Source: Arachidicoccus sp. BS20
GTDB lineage: Bacteria > Bacteroidota > Bacteroidia > Chitinophagales > Chitinophagaceae
Assembly (NCBI RefSeq): GCF_001659705.1
Contig: NZ_CP015971.1
Location: 1,240,001 to 1,304,000, forward strand
DNA: 64,000 bases
Direction: 5' to 3'
The position numbers and the translations under genes are program-made. Of the stretch, positions 48,177 through 55,020 are shown in pieces. Below the pieces are notes generated by a model. It was not told the origin of the DNA and did no database searches. It saw only the letters and a list, made by a program, of their open reading frames with translations. Each line of letters opens with the position of its first letter. Position 1 is the stretch's first letter.

Positions 48177-49106
48177 TTATCTTTTTCTGAAATCAATTTT
48201 ATTGATTCTGTTTTGCGAAATTAAATCTTTATGAATAGAATCTAAAATTCCGTTTACGAATTGTCCGCTTTGCTTGGTGCTGTAATCTTTAGCAACGTCA
48301 ATATATTCGTTAATCGTAACTTTTGTAGGAATGGTTTCAAAGAAAAGCAATTCGCTCACGCCCATTTTTAACAATAGCATATCCACTACCGCAATTCTTT
48401 CCGGGTCCCAGTTTTTAAGCTTGGGTTTTATCAAATCCATCAGCACGTTTTCTTTTTCCAAAACCGTTACGAGTAAGTTCTTTGCAAAGGTCCATTTATC
48501 GGGCGATACCGATTCACGCAAATCCAGTGATTGCGGTTTTTGAAGGTATTGCAAAATCATCTGTTCCGCGATTTCACAATCATCATCCCAATTCTGAAAC
48601 AATTCTTCCGTTTGATATATAAACGATTCATCTGCCAATAAAATATCCGTGAAAATATATTGCAGAATTTCCGTTTCCGATTTTTTATTGCGGCTTTGCT
48701 CCGCAATATACTGTTTGTAAACATCCGATTCGCTCAATTGTAAAAACGCTTTTTTGATAAAATCGGCATCGGGCATCAATGCGATTTTATCTTGCTCCAC
48801 AATGGTACGGAAGCCTGCATTTTCCCATATTTTCCACATTACCTCATTGCCCGCAATTTTAATATTAACATTAAGGTCTTCTTCGGTTTTAATGTTTTTG
48901 GAAGCGCGCTGCCGTGCGTACGTTTCTGCGTAGCGGGCAATTTCCACAATGTTCAACAATAAATAGGCGATTAATGTGCGTGTTTGGTCAATCTGCTTAC
49001 GCAATTGTTTTTCAAGCTGTGCCGGTTGTGCATTCTCCGAACCCAAAGATTCCAGTGCATATAAAAGCTGCATTACTTTAATTCGGATGTTTCTTCTGCT
49101 AATCAT
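48177..49106 (-). CDS. nusB: Transcription antitermination factor NusB
   Basis: 309 residues from the ATG at 49106 (MISRRNIRIKVMQLLYALES), the usual NusB start. The conserved NusB core is at the C-terminus (WDPERIAVVDMLLLKMGVSELLFFETIPTKVTINEYIDVAKDYSTKQSGQFVNGILDSI). Bacteroidota NusB proteins carry a long inserted helical middle, as here. It binds boxA RNA with NusE for rRNA antitermination. First gene of the nusB-DUF1573-yajC group and divergent from the E2 gene. Confidence 0.94.
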   Translation of the reverse strand: MISRRNIRIKVMQLLYALESLGSENAQPAQLEKQLRKQIDQTRTLIAYLLLNIVEIARYAETYARQRASKNIKTEEDLNVNIKIAGNEVMWKIWENAGFRTIVEQDKIALMPDADFIKKAFLQLSESDVYKQYIAEQSRNKKSETEILQYIFTDILLADESFIYQTEELFQNWDDDCEIAEQMILQYLQKPQSLDLRESVSPDKWTFAKNLLVTVLEKENVLMDLIKPKLKNWDPERIAVVDMLLLKMGVSELLFFETIPTKVTINEYIDVAKDYSTKQSGQFVNGILDSIHKDLISQNRINKIDFRKR

Positions 49107-49304
49107 ATATCTGTATAAGAACTTTTTTCGCTGCGCAAAAGTAAGCATTAATGCGGTTAGACATATTTTTTTCAGGCAGAAGTTTTAAGCTTATTGAAAA
49201 GGTATCTAATCTCAATATTGTCCACATTTTCCCATATCGTAGTTATGTTGTACTTTTCCACCGAAAATTTTTTCAAAAAAACGACTCCATTAAAACGAAA
49301 ATTT

Positions 49305-50612
49305 ATGGCTTTAGTTGAACTGGTAATGCCCGCACTCGGCGAGGGAATAATGGAAGCGACCGTTTTGAAATGGTTGAAAAATGTGGGCGACACCGTTGAA
49401 GAAGAAGAACCGATTCTCGAAATCGCTACCGATAAGGTGGACAGCGAAGTTCCCGCTGCTGTCGGCGGCGTGATTAAAGAAGTGTTTTTTAAAGAAAATG
49501 ATATAGCGCCGATTGGTTCTAAAATTGCCTTGATTGAAACAGCTTCGGGAGCTGAAAACGAAACTTCTGTTGCGGAAACCAAAGAGCAAAAACCGGAAGA
49601 ACAAAAAGAAGAACCAACAAATGTGCCTTACGTTCCCATTCACGCTTCCGATAACAATCTCCCGTCTGCCGGAGAAAAAAATAATGGATTCTATTCTCCG
49701 TTGGTTTTGAGCATTGCGAAGCAGGAAGGAATTGGTTTTGAAGAATTGGCAAACATTCCCGGAACAGGAAATGAAGGACGCTTATCGAAGAAAGATTTAT
49801 TGGATTATTTAAAAAACAGAACAAATAAACCTGTAAACAAAATCGCTCCAAAAGAAGAAATCGCTGCTCCGGAACCTACGCCGGTCGTACATTTCGGCGG
49901 CGCCAATACAGAAATAATTGAAATGGACAGAATGCGTAAGCTGATTGCGCATCACATGAAAGAAAGCCAGAACACAAGCGCGACGGTTACAAGCTTTGCC
50001 GAGGCAGATGTAACGAATATGGTTATGTGGCGCGATAAAATAAAGCATGATTTTGAAAAGCGCGAGCAAACCAGAATCACGTTTACACCAATGTTTATCG
50101 AAGTCGTAGCGCGCGTAATAAAGCGTTTTCCACTTATCAACAGTTCTGTAGATGGCGATAAAATTATCCTGAAAAAAAATATCAATATCGGTATGGCTAC
50201 GGCTTTACCGAATGGAAACCTGATTGTTCCCGTGATTAAAAACGTTGATTACTTGAACCTGGTTGGCTTGAGCAAAGCGGTCAATTCATTTGCATACAAT
50301 GCACGCAACAATCAACTGAAACCAAGCGATACGCAGGACGGGACTTTTACCATTACAAATGTCGGAAGTTTCGGAAGCCTGACAGGAACACCCATTATCA
50401 ATCAGCCGCAGGTAGCGATTTTAGCAATCGGCACCATCAAGAAACGTCCCGTTGTTATTGAAACGCCCGGCGGCGACACCATTGGTATTCGCAGCATGAT
50501 GATTCTTTCATTGAGCTACGACCACAGGATTATTGACGGCGCTTTAGGCTCAACTTTTTTAAGTGAAGTCGTAAAAGAAATCGAAGCGTGGGACGTACAC
50601 AGAAAATATTAA
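49305..50612 (+). CDS. 2-oxoacid dehydrogenase E2 component (dihydrolipoyl acyltransferase)
   Basis: 435 residues from the ATG at 49305 (MALVELVMPALGEGIMEATV); an upstream in-frame start would add 37 residues before the lipoyl domain. The lipoyl domain has Lys44 in ATDKVDSE. After an acidic linker comes the E1/E3-binding domain (SPLVLSIAKQEGIGFEELANIPGTGNEGRLSKKDLLDYL) and the catalytic CAT domain with SLSYDHRIIDG (His407, Asp411). It carries the acyl group in a branched-chain, pyruvate or 2-oxoglutarate dehydrogenase complex. The E1 and E3 genes are not adjacent. It marks the end of the conserved backbone before the island. Confidence 0.93.
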   Translation: MALVELVMPALGEGIMEATVLKWLKNVGDTVEEEEPILEIATDKVDSEVPAAVGGVIKEVFFKENDIAPIGSKIALIETASGAENETSVAETKEQKPEEQKEEPTNVPYVPIHASDNNLPSAGEKNNGFYSPLVLSIAKQEGIGFEELANIPGTGNEGRLSKKDLLDYLKNRTNKPVNKIAPKEEIAAPEPTPVVHFGGANTEIIEMDRMRKLIAHHMKESQNTSATVTSFAEADVTNMVMWRDKIKHDFEKREQTRITFTPMFIEVVARVIKRFPLINSSVDGDKIILKKNINIGMATALPNGNLIVPVIKNVDYLNLVGLSKAVNSFAYNARNNQLKPSDTQDGTFTITNVGSFGSLTGTPIINQPQVAILAIGTIKKRPVVIETPGGDTIGIRSMMILSLSYDHRIIDGALGSTFLSEVVKEIEAWDVHRKY

Positions 50613-50716
50613 AAACATAGAACGCAGATGATACTGATTATTTAAGATTTTATTATTCAAAATCATGACTATCATACTTTATCTGCATTCTATTTTATAC
50701 AATTATGATTTTAGTT

Positions 50717-50791
50717 ATGTCATCAAAAACCATCATCATTACGGGCGGCACAGGCTTTATCGGTTCGCACGCCCGCACGCATCATAAATAA
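50717..50791 (+). pseudogene. 5' fragment of an NAD-dependent epimerase (GalE-like), cut by a repeat
   Basis: The ATG at 50717 opens MSSKTIIITGGTGFIGSH, the start and nucleotide-binding glycine motif (GGTGFIG) of UDP-glucose 4-epimerase-like short-chain dehydrogenases. After codon 18 the sequence turns into the hairpin-headed repeat (CCGCACGCATCAT), adding ARTHHK before a stop. The remaining 300 or so codons are absent from the window. The junction falls exactly in the loop/right arm of the repeat, so the gene was broken by recombination or insertion at this site, which is the left boundary of the island. Confidence 0.75.
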
Positions 50792-50980
50792 TCAGCAAAA
50801 TGCAGGTTGATGAATTTGAAAATAAAAGTGTCTGGGAGCTTAGCAAGGAAATAATCGATACAGAACAAATGGCTGTCTAATCTTGGATGGCTTGGTTTGC
50901 AGAGTGAGAATTGAGGGTTTTTGTTGAGAGAAAAGTGTGTGAGAAATTACCTAACTTTGAAAAAGATAAAAATTAGTAGT
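50772..50980 (+). repeat. Cassette-head repeat R1, left hairpin arm missing
   Basis: Begins with the loop and right arm (CCGCACGCATCAT) of the hairpin found complete in R3-R6, then continues as in R4 for about 200 bp (TAATCAGCAAAATGCAGGTT..., ...CTAACTTTGAAAAAGATAAAAA) to the start codon of an antitoxin fragment. It includes the small frame MQVDEFENKSVWELSKEII. CTAACTTTG near 50950 fits a -7 promoter box. Confidence 0.8.
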
Positions 50981-51007
50981 ATGATACGCACAATAGTTAT
51001 GTTGTAG
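50981..51007 (+). pseudogene. Antitoxin gene stub
   Basis: Right after R1, at the position where R4 leads into an antitoxin gene, ATG ATA CGC ACA ATA GTT ATG TTG TAG encodes MIRTIVML and stops. MIRTIV is a common N-terminus of short Bacteroidota antitoxins. The rest of the gene is gone, replaced by the 3' end of the minus-strand toxin-antitoxin-chaperone operon. Identity is tentative because only eight residues remain. Confidence 0.35.
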
Positions 51008-51015
51008 AAAATGTT

Positions 51016-51414
51016 TTAATCTTCCTTGAATTCTTCTTTGTCTCCTAAATTTATAAAATTTATAGAAGGTAATATTATCGGTTCGAATCCTGCTTGAAGT
51101 GTAAGATTAGAGATGAAAGCTCTTAAATAAGGAAACGCTATTGCAGGAGCATTAACTTTTGGAAATGAAGATAGTTTAAATTCTTCTGTTATTTTTTCAT
51201 CTACTAACTCAAATTGAAAAAATGCATCAAGAAGAATATCAAATGCTTTGTCCTTTATTTTAAGTCTAAAATTCACCCTAAAATCACTGCTTTCTTTATC
51301 AGAAAAATGGCTTCCTGTTTCTAAATCAAAAGAATTCTTTTCTCTTTTTGACACATCATCAAGAAGTGAAAAATTCAAATTAGCTATTTTCCAATATTTT
51401 AACTGAATTTTCAT
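51016..51414 (-). CDS. SecB-like chaperone of a toxin-antitoxin-chaperone operon (CmdC-like)
   Basis: 132 residues. The second half (FPKVNAPAIAFPYLRAFISNLTLQAG, then FEPIILPSINFINL) is the typical end of SecB-fold proteins: the NAPAIAFPYLR segment forms the last strand and helix, and the LPSINF motif the C-terminal edge. The N-terminal half (FRVNFRLKIKDKAFDILLDAFFQFELVD) fits the SecB beta-sheet. It is the third gene after an ADP-ribosyltransferase-like toxin and a 74-residue protein, 1 bp apart, the order of toxin-antitoxin-chaperone (TAC) systems. In such systems the chaperone holds the antitoxin folded; when it is diverted, for example by phage proteins, the antitoxin is lost. Housekeeping SecB is rare in Bacteroidota, which favours the TAC role. 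Confidence 0.8.
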   Translation of the reverse strand: MKIQLKYWKIANLNFSLLDDVSKREKNSFDLETGSHFSDKESSDFRVNFRLKIKDKAFDILLDAFFQFELVDEKITEEFKLSSFPKVNAPAIAFPYLRAFISNLTLQAGFEPIILPSINFINLGDKEEFKED

Positions 51415-51415
51415 T

Positions 51416-51640
51416 TTAAGCAGCTATGGATAAATTACAATCAACCTCATTTTTCTTATTATTAAACATATTATAAAAAGAGTCGTAATAAGAAATTTTA
51501 GCTGTTTCAAAATTTTCGTTTTCAAAATCAAATGTGATTTCGGAAAAACCATATTTTAAAATAGAAATTTCGTACAAATTTTCAGCGGTAATATTGTCGA
51601 AAAATTTATCGATACTATTTTTTACGTCTTCAAGTTTCAT
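51416..51640 (-). CDS. Small antitoxin candidate of the TAC operon (CmdA-like)
   Basis: 74 residues, acidic and aromatic (SILKYGFSEITFDFENENFETAKISYYDSFYNMFNN). No family recognised. Its start overlaps the toxin stop by 4 bp (ATGA) and its stop is 1 bp from the chaperone start, so it must be cotranslated with both. Position, size and partners indicate the chaperone-dependent antitoxin. TAC antitoxins carry a C-terminal chaperone-addiction segment; here the tail after the Tyr/Phe-rich region (about residue 55 on) is the candidate. Confidence 0.7.
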   Translation of the reverse strand: MKLEDVKNSIDKFFDNITAENLYEISILKYGFSEITFDFENENFETAKISYYDSFYNMFNNKKNEVDCNLSIAA

Positions 51641-52200
51641 TTTATAGTTCCCGTTTTAATAATAGAATTTGAGGATATGCTTTTAGAGGGATTATAAACT
51701 GTGCAAATTGTGCAATTATTTGTCCTTAAATTTATTTTTTCAATTCTTTCTTTTGCAAATTTAATATAAAAATTTCCTTTTACAACTTCTAACGGCAAAA
51801 TTCCTTCGTTTCTCGCAAGATTCAAAATTAATCCATCATAAAACTTTATGTTCTTGCCTATGGATTCAATTTTATCTTTGTACTTATCAACCAAATAATT
51901 CAAGATTTCAACACCATCTTCTATCGTTAAATCAAGAAATTCAGCATCCTCAACATCAATTAAAGATTGTAGAATGCAATATTCTTTATATTTATATTCT
52001 TTGTTATCATTATCCCAAGCTTGAGCTACTGCCCATTTTTCCGCTAATTCAATAGTTTTGCTACTAACACCTTGCACAAAAAAATATACACCATCACCAA
52101 GCCATTCATTGTCGCCATAAGACAATTGATAATTAGAATTGATAATTGCTTTAGCAGAAATAATGCTCGTACCATGATGCCCTTCAAATGATAAAACCAT
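51637..52200 (-). CDS. ADP-ribosyltransferase-like toxin of the TAC operon (CmdT-like)
   Basis: 187 residues. The N-terminus FEGHHGTSIISAKAIINSNYQ and WLGDGVYFFVQGVSSKTIELAEKWAVAQAW has the layout of PARP-like ADP-ribosyltransferases: His in HGT (His9), then Tyr in GDGVYFF (Tyr39), then an alanine-tryptophan helix. The third catalytic residue cannot be fixed by eye. First gene of a three-gene operon with a small protein and a SecB-like chaperone, matching the order of CmdTAC, in which the toxin ADP-ribosylates mRNA when phage infection frees it. Function inferred from fold pattern and gene order. The C-terminal 30 residues (TNNCTICTVYNPSKS) are Cys- and Ser-rich. Confidence 0.72.
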   Translation of the reverse strand: MVLSFEGHHGTSIISAKAIINSNYQLSYGDNEWLGDGVYFFVQGVSSKTIELAEKWAVAQAWDNDNKEYKYKEYCILQSLIDVEDAEFLDLTIEDGVEILNYLVDKYKDKIESIGKNIKFYDGLILNLARNEGILPLEVVKGNFYIKFAKERIEKINLRTNNCTICTVYNPSKSISSNSIIKTGTIK

Positions 52201-52334
52201 AATCTTAAGAAATATGAAGTAAATATATCAAAATTTCAATTATTTGCTTGTGTAATCGCTTTATAGATTTTGTTGTTAAGTACGAATTTTATAGATTATA
52301 GCTGTTGTTGTAGTTTACGTCATGGTGCGTGTCC

Positions 52335-52460
52335 TTCCGCCGTGGTGTGTCCGCACACCTCATAAATAATCAACAAAATGCAGGTTGGTAAAATTAAAAA
52401 TAAAAGCGGCGGGCTTTGCAAGAAAATAATTGATACAAAACAAATTGCTATCTTTGGTTT
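52335..52460 (+). repeat. Cassette-head repeat R2 with promoter, ahead of mntA
   Basis: Starts TTCCGCC and a hairpin with arms GGTGTG / CACACC around TCCG (52344-52359), then ATAATCAACAAAATGCAGG as in the other copies. A second, partial left arm (GGTGCGTGTCC) lies just upstream at 52324. The 28-codon frame at 52378-52464 (MQVGKIKNKSGGLCKKIID...) ends in TGA overlapping the GTG start of mntA. TATCTTTG at 52449-52456 is an exact -7 box, with TTG 16 bp upstream. The other part of the gap after the toxin gene (52201-52334) shows no gene. Confidence 0.75.
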
Positions 52461-52772
52461 GTGAAACAAAGTGTTAAGGATAAGGATAATTTGCTTTTCG
52501 TGCTAAAAGAAAACAGTTCGAAAATAAAGTCTTACGGCGTTGAGAGCCTAAGCCTTTTCGGGTCGTTTGCCAAAGGCGTGCCCAATGCTGAAAGTGATGT
52601 GGATTTGCTTGTGAACTTCGCCCCACACCAAAAAAGCTACGACAACTTTATGGAGCTTTCTTTTTTTCTGGAAGACCTGCTTGGCAGAAGAGTGGAAATT
52701 GTAACTCCGCAATCTTTGAACAAACACATTGGCCCGCATATCTTAAACAGCGCAGAGTATGTTGCCATCTAA
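52461..52772 (+). CDS. MNT-type minimal nucleotidyltransferase (MntA-like antitoxin)
   Basis: 103 residues, GTG start. It has the nucleotidyltransferase signature GS-X10-DXD (Gly34-Ser35 ... Asp46, Asp48 in GSFAKGVPNAESDVD). MntA antitoxins of type VII systems AMPylate the HEPN toxin HepT to silence it. The next gene, overlapping by 14 bp, is a HepT homologue with a frameshift, so the enzyme may now lack a full partner. The GTG lies only 4 bp after a TATCTTTG promoter box, so the mRNA may be leaderless or start translation slightly downstream. Confidence 0.85.
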   Translation: MKQSVKDKDNLLFVLKENSSKIKSYGVESLSLFGSFAKGVPNAESDVDLLVNFAPHQKSYDNFMELSFFLEDLLGRRVEIVTPQSLNKHIGPHILNSAEYVAI

Positions 52773-53092
52773 CCTTGAATTGCTGAAACATATTGCCGAT
52801 GAAATTTCTTTTGTGCTGAAAGCTACCGACGGAAAGGATAAAGAAACCGTGATTAATGACCCCGTTTTGTCGCGTGCAGTTATCCGCAGCCTTGAAATTA
52901 TCGGCGAAGCAAGTAATAAACGACCCTGACTTCAAAACCGAACATTCCGAAATTGAATGGCGAAAAATCATCGGTACAAGACATAAACTTATTCATGATT
53001 ATTTTGGTGTAGATTACGATATTGTTTGGGATGTTATAACCAATAAGCTCCCGGATTTGCTTGATTATATTGAGCAGATAATTGAAGAGTGA
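52759..53092 (+). pseudogene. HEPN-domain HepT-like toxin, frameshifted
   Basis: From the ATG at 52759 the frame reads LPSNLELLKHIADEISFVLKAT ... AVIRSLEIIGEASNK and stops at about 52929. The remaining two thirds continue in another frame (KQVINDPDFKTEHSEIEWRKIIGTRHKLIHDYFGVDYDIVWDVI...) to 53092. The HEPN RNase motif R-X4-H-X-Y (RHKLIHDY) is in the second part and intact. The break is at GAAGCAAGTAATAAAC, where family proteins read EASKQV; loss of 8 bp (two AAGC-type units) would restore this. The toxin is therefore probably inactive unless the frame is shifted. Confidence 0.8.
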
Positions 53093-53093
53093 G

Positions 53094-53120
53094 GGCAATC
53101 GAAAGAGTGGCTTTTTTTGT
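53094..53120 (+). terminator. T-tract-ended cassette tail after hepT
   Basis: GCAATCGAAAGAGTGGC followed by seven T just after the hepT stop. A variant of this tail (CAATCGGAAGGTTGGCTTTTTT) ends each of R3, R5 and R6. The stem is weak, so termination is uncertain. Confidence 0.4.
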
Positions 53121-53199
53121 TTATATGAAAATATGCTTAAACTTGGATAATTAAAGCAATGGTTTGTGAGAGAAATGATTGTGAGCGATGAATAAGGCT

Positions 53200-53411
53200 T
53201 TCCGCCATGATGCGTGTCCGCACGCATCATACATAATCCACAAAATGCAGGTTGATGAATTTGAAAATAAAAGCGTCTGGGAGCTTAGCAAGGAAATAAT
53301 CGGCACAAAACAAAGCGCTGTCCAATCTTAAGCCACTTGATTTGCAGAGGAACAATGTCAGTATAGAAGTCAATCGGAAGGTTGGCTTTTTTGTGATACA
53401 AAGGGAGGTTT
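53200..53411 (+). repeat. Cassette repeat R3 (212 bp, head plus tail, no gene)
   Basis: Hairpin at 53207-53230 with perfect 10-bp arms (ATGATGCGTG and complement) around TCCG, a 28-codon frame at 53245-53331 (MQVDEFENKSVWELSKEIIG...), then a tail GTCAATCGGAAGGTTGGC with six T. It has the head of a cassette and the tail seen after hepT but no gene between them. R5 and R6 are near-identical. Confidence 0.85.
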
Positions 53412-53638
53412 TTCCGCCATGATGCGTGTCCGCACGCATCATACATAATCCACAAAATACAGGTTGATGAATTTGAAAATAAAAGCGTCTGGGAGCTTAG
53501 CAAGGAAATAATCGGCACAAAACAAAGCGCTGTCCAATCTTGAATGGCTTGGTTTACAGAGTGAGAATTGAAGGTTTTTGTTGAGGGAAAAGTGTGTGAG
53601 AAATTACCCTAACTTTGAAAAAGATAAAAAGTAGAATT
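53412..53638 (+). repeat. Cassette-head repeat R4 ahead of the antitoxin gene
   Basis: Starts 212 bp after R3 with the same hairpin (53419-53442) and shares about 125 bp with it. After TGTCCAATCTTGA it switches to the R1-type sequence (ATGGCTTGGTTTACAGAGTGAGAATTG) and ends in CCTAACTTTGAAAAAGATAAAAAG before the antitoxin ATG. The small frame has lost its ATG (ATACAGG). TAACTTTG at 53612-53619 is a probable -7 box about 20 bp before the start codon. Confidence 0.82.
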
Positions 53639-53854
53639 ATGGAATTAATCATCAATATTGACGATATAAAAGAAAGCTCTAAAAGCGAATGGTTGCTTCG
53701 CACTCTTAATCTTTTGGGCATTCATTATAAAACGCAAGAAACTCCTCAAAATTTAGAGGAGTACAATAATGATTTACTTGAAGGCGACAATGAAATTGAA
53801 CAAGGACATTTTATCACGGCAGAAGACCTTAAAAAAGAATCTTTGCAATGGTAG
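53639..53854 (+). CDS. Small antitoxin-like protein preceding a decayed ParE-like toxin
   Basis: 71 residues (MELIINIDDIKESSKSEWLLRTLNLLG ... EIEQGHFITAEDLKKESLQW). The acidic, helical C-terminus with HFITAEDLKKES resembles the toxin-binding tail of Bacteroidota ParD/RelB-like antitoxins. Start chosen at 53639, after the TAACTTTG promoter box of R4. It overlaps by 7 bp a ParE-like toxin gene that carries several lesions. Intact antitoxin beside dead toxin is the expected outcome of decay. Confidence 0.7.
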   Translation: MELIINIDDIKESSKSEWLLRTLNLLGIHYKTQETPQNLEEYNNDLLEGDNEIEQGHFITAEDLKKESLQW

Positions 53855-54137
53855 TCGTATAGAGCAGCAGGGCTGCCGCAGAATTGTTGCAAGCCTATAA
53901 ATATATCTATCGGGATTCTCCGCAAAATGCTGCCAAAGTTCGTGATACCATTATTGATATGACTCTTCTCTTACCTAAAAATCTGAGGTGCATCCTCCGG
54001 ATAAGTACAAGAAAAACAACGACGATAGTTGGCGGGCGTTTGAAAAATATCAATACAGAATATCTTACCGGATTTAAAAAAATGAAATTCGTATAGTGAG
54101 AATGCGCCATACAAGCCGTTCTCTATTACAATATTAA
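53848..54137 (+). pseudogene. ParE/RelE-type toxin, inactivated by nonsense and frameshift mutations
   Basis: From ATG 53848 the frame reads MVVV, then TAG at 53860-53862 (probably TGG in the parent), then SSRAAAELLQAYKYIYRDSPQNAAKVRDTIIDMTLLLPKN, after which it shifts. The next frame reads EVHPPDKYKKNNDDSWRAFEKYQYRISYRI, then a TAA, then KNEIRIVRMRHTSRS to the stop at 54137. Together this is a complete ParE-family fold of about 96 residues with a nonsense codon, a frameshift and a second stop. Overlap with the antitoxin end is typical of the operon type. Confidence 0.82.
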
Positions 54138-54184
54138 TTTGTAATGCATACAAATGAAATGTTGGAAAACTTGTTGAATGAATT

Positions 54185-54396
54185 TTCCGCCATGATGCGT
54201 GTCCGCACGCATCATACATAATCCACAAAATGCAGGTTGATGAATTTGAAAATAAAAGCGTCTGGGAGCTTAGCAAGGAAATAATCGGCACAAAACAAAG
54301 CGCTGTCCAATCTTAAGCCACTTGATTTGCAGAGGAACAATGTCAGTATAGAAGTCAATCGGAAGGTTGGCTTTTTTGTGATACAAAGGGAGGTTT
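54185..54396 (+). repeat. Cassette repeat R5 (212 bp)
   Basis: Near-identical to R3: hairpin 54192-54215, 28-codon frame, tail with T-tract. Directly followed by R6. No gene inside. Confidence 0.88.
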
Positions 54397-54608
54397 TTCC
54401 GCCATGATGCGTGTCCGCACGCATCATACATAATCCACAAAATACAGGTTGATGAATTTGAAAATAAAAGCGTCTGGGAGCTTAGCAAGGAAATAATCGG
54501 CACAAAACAAAGCGCTGTCCAATCTTAAGCCACTTGATTTGCAGAGGAACAATGTCAGTATAGAAGTCAATCGGAAGGTTGGCTTTTTTGTGATACAAAG
54601 GGAGGTTT
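54397..54608 (+). repeat. Cassette repeat R6 (212 bp, tandem with R5)
   Basis: Same unit as R3 and R5, hairpin 54404-54427. The start of the 28-codon frame has ATACAGG in place of ATGCAGG, the same change as in R4, so R6 descends from an R4-like head joined to an R3-like tail. Confidence 0.88.
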
Positions 54609-55020
54609 CAGGAATGAGGTCGCATTTTTATTTTATCAATGAAATGAGCCATAAACATTTAGCATACCCAAAGTGATAATTATTTTGGCTCATTCCATCT
54701 CACCATTAAAAAACAATAAAAAATAAACAGATGAAAAAATGCTTGTATTTTTATACAAGCAAAACGAAACTCTTTGAGAATGTGCAGTAACATCTGCTGA
54801 CATGGCTATATCCCTGATAAAATATTTGGATAATTATATGCATCTGTGGAGATTCTTTGTTTTCTTTGTCAAAGCTCCGTATAAATTTTATAAAACAGGC
54901 GAAACCAAAAGTAATCCATTTACTCTTTCAATAAATTTGATTAAAACATTGCATTACCGTTTTGCTACAGCAAAGAACGAATATCACGTAGATATTAAAT
55001 GACCAATATGCAACCACCGG
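54609..55020. other. Intergenic stretch with an inverted repeat and a doubtful small ORF
   Basis: AATGAGCCA at 54641-54650 pairs with TGGCTCATT near 54691-54699 around a roughly 40-nt loop. Two short plus-strand frames follow: MKKCLYFYTSKTKLFENVQ near 54731 and a 66-residue frame at 54802-55002 (MAISLIKYLDNYMHLWRFF...). Neither resembles a known protein. I do not consider either an established gene. Confidence 0.3.

Noticed and set aside
52856-53092. Independent 78-codon gene
   Set aside because: Only its second part is protein-like and it completes the HEPN domain begun in the upstream frame, so it is the 3' part of the frameshifted hepT.
53200-54608. CRISPR-like array
   Set aside because: The repeats are 212 bp or longer with almost no variable spacer, contain hairpins and promoter-like heads, and no cas genes are in the window.
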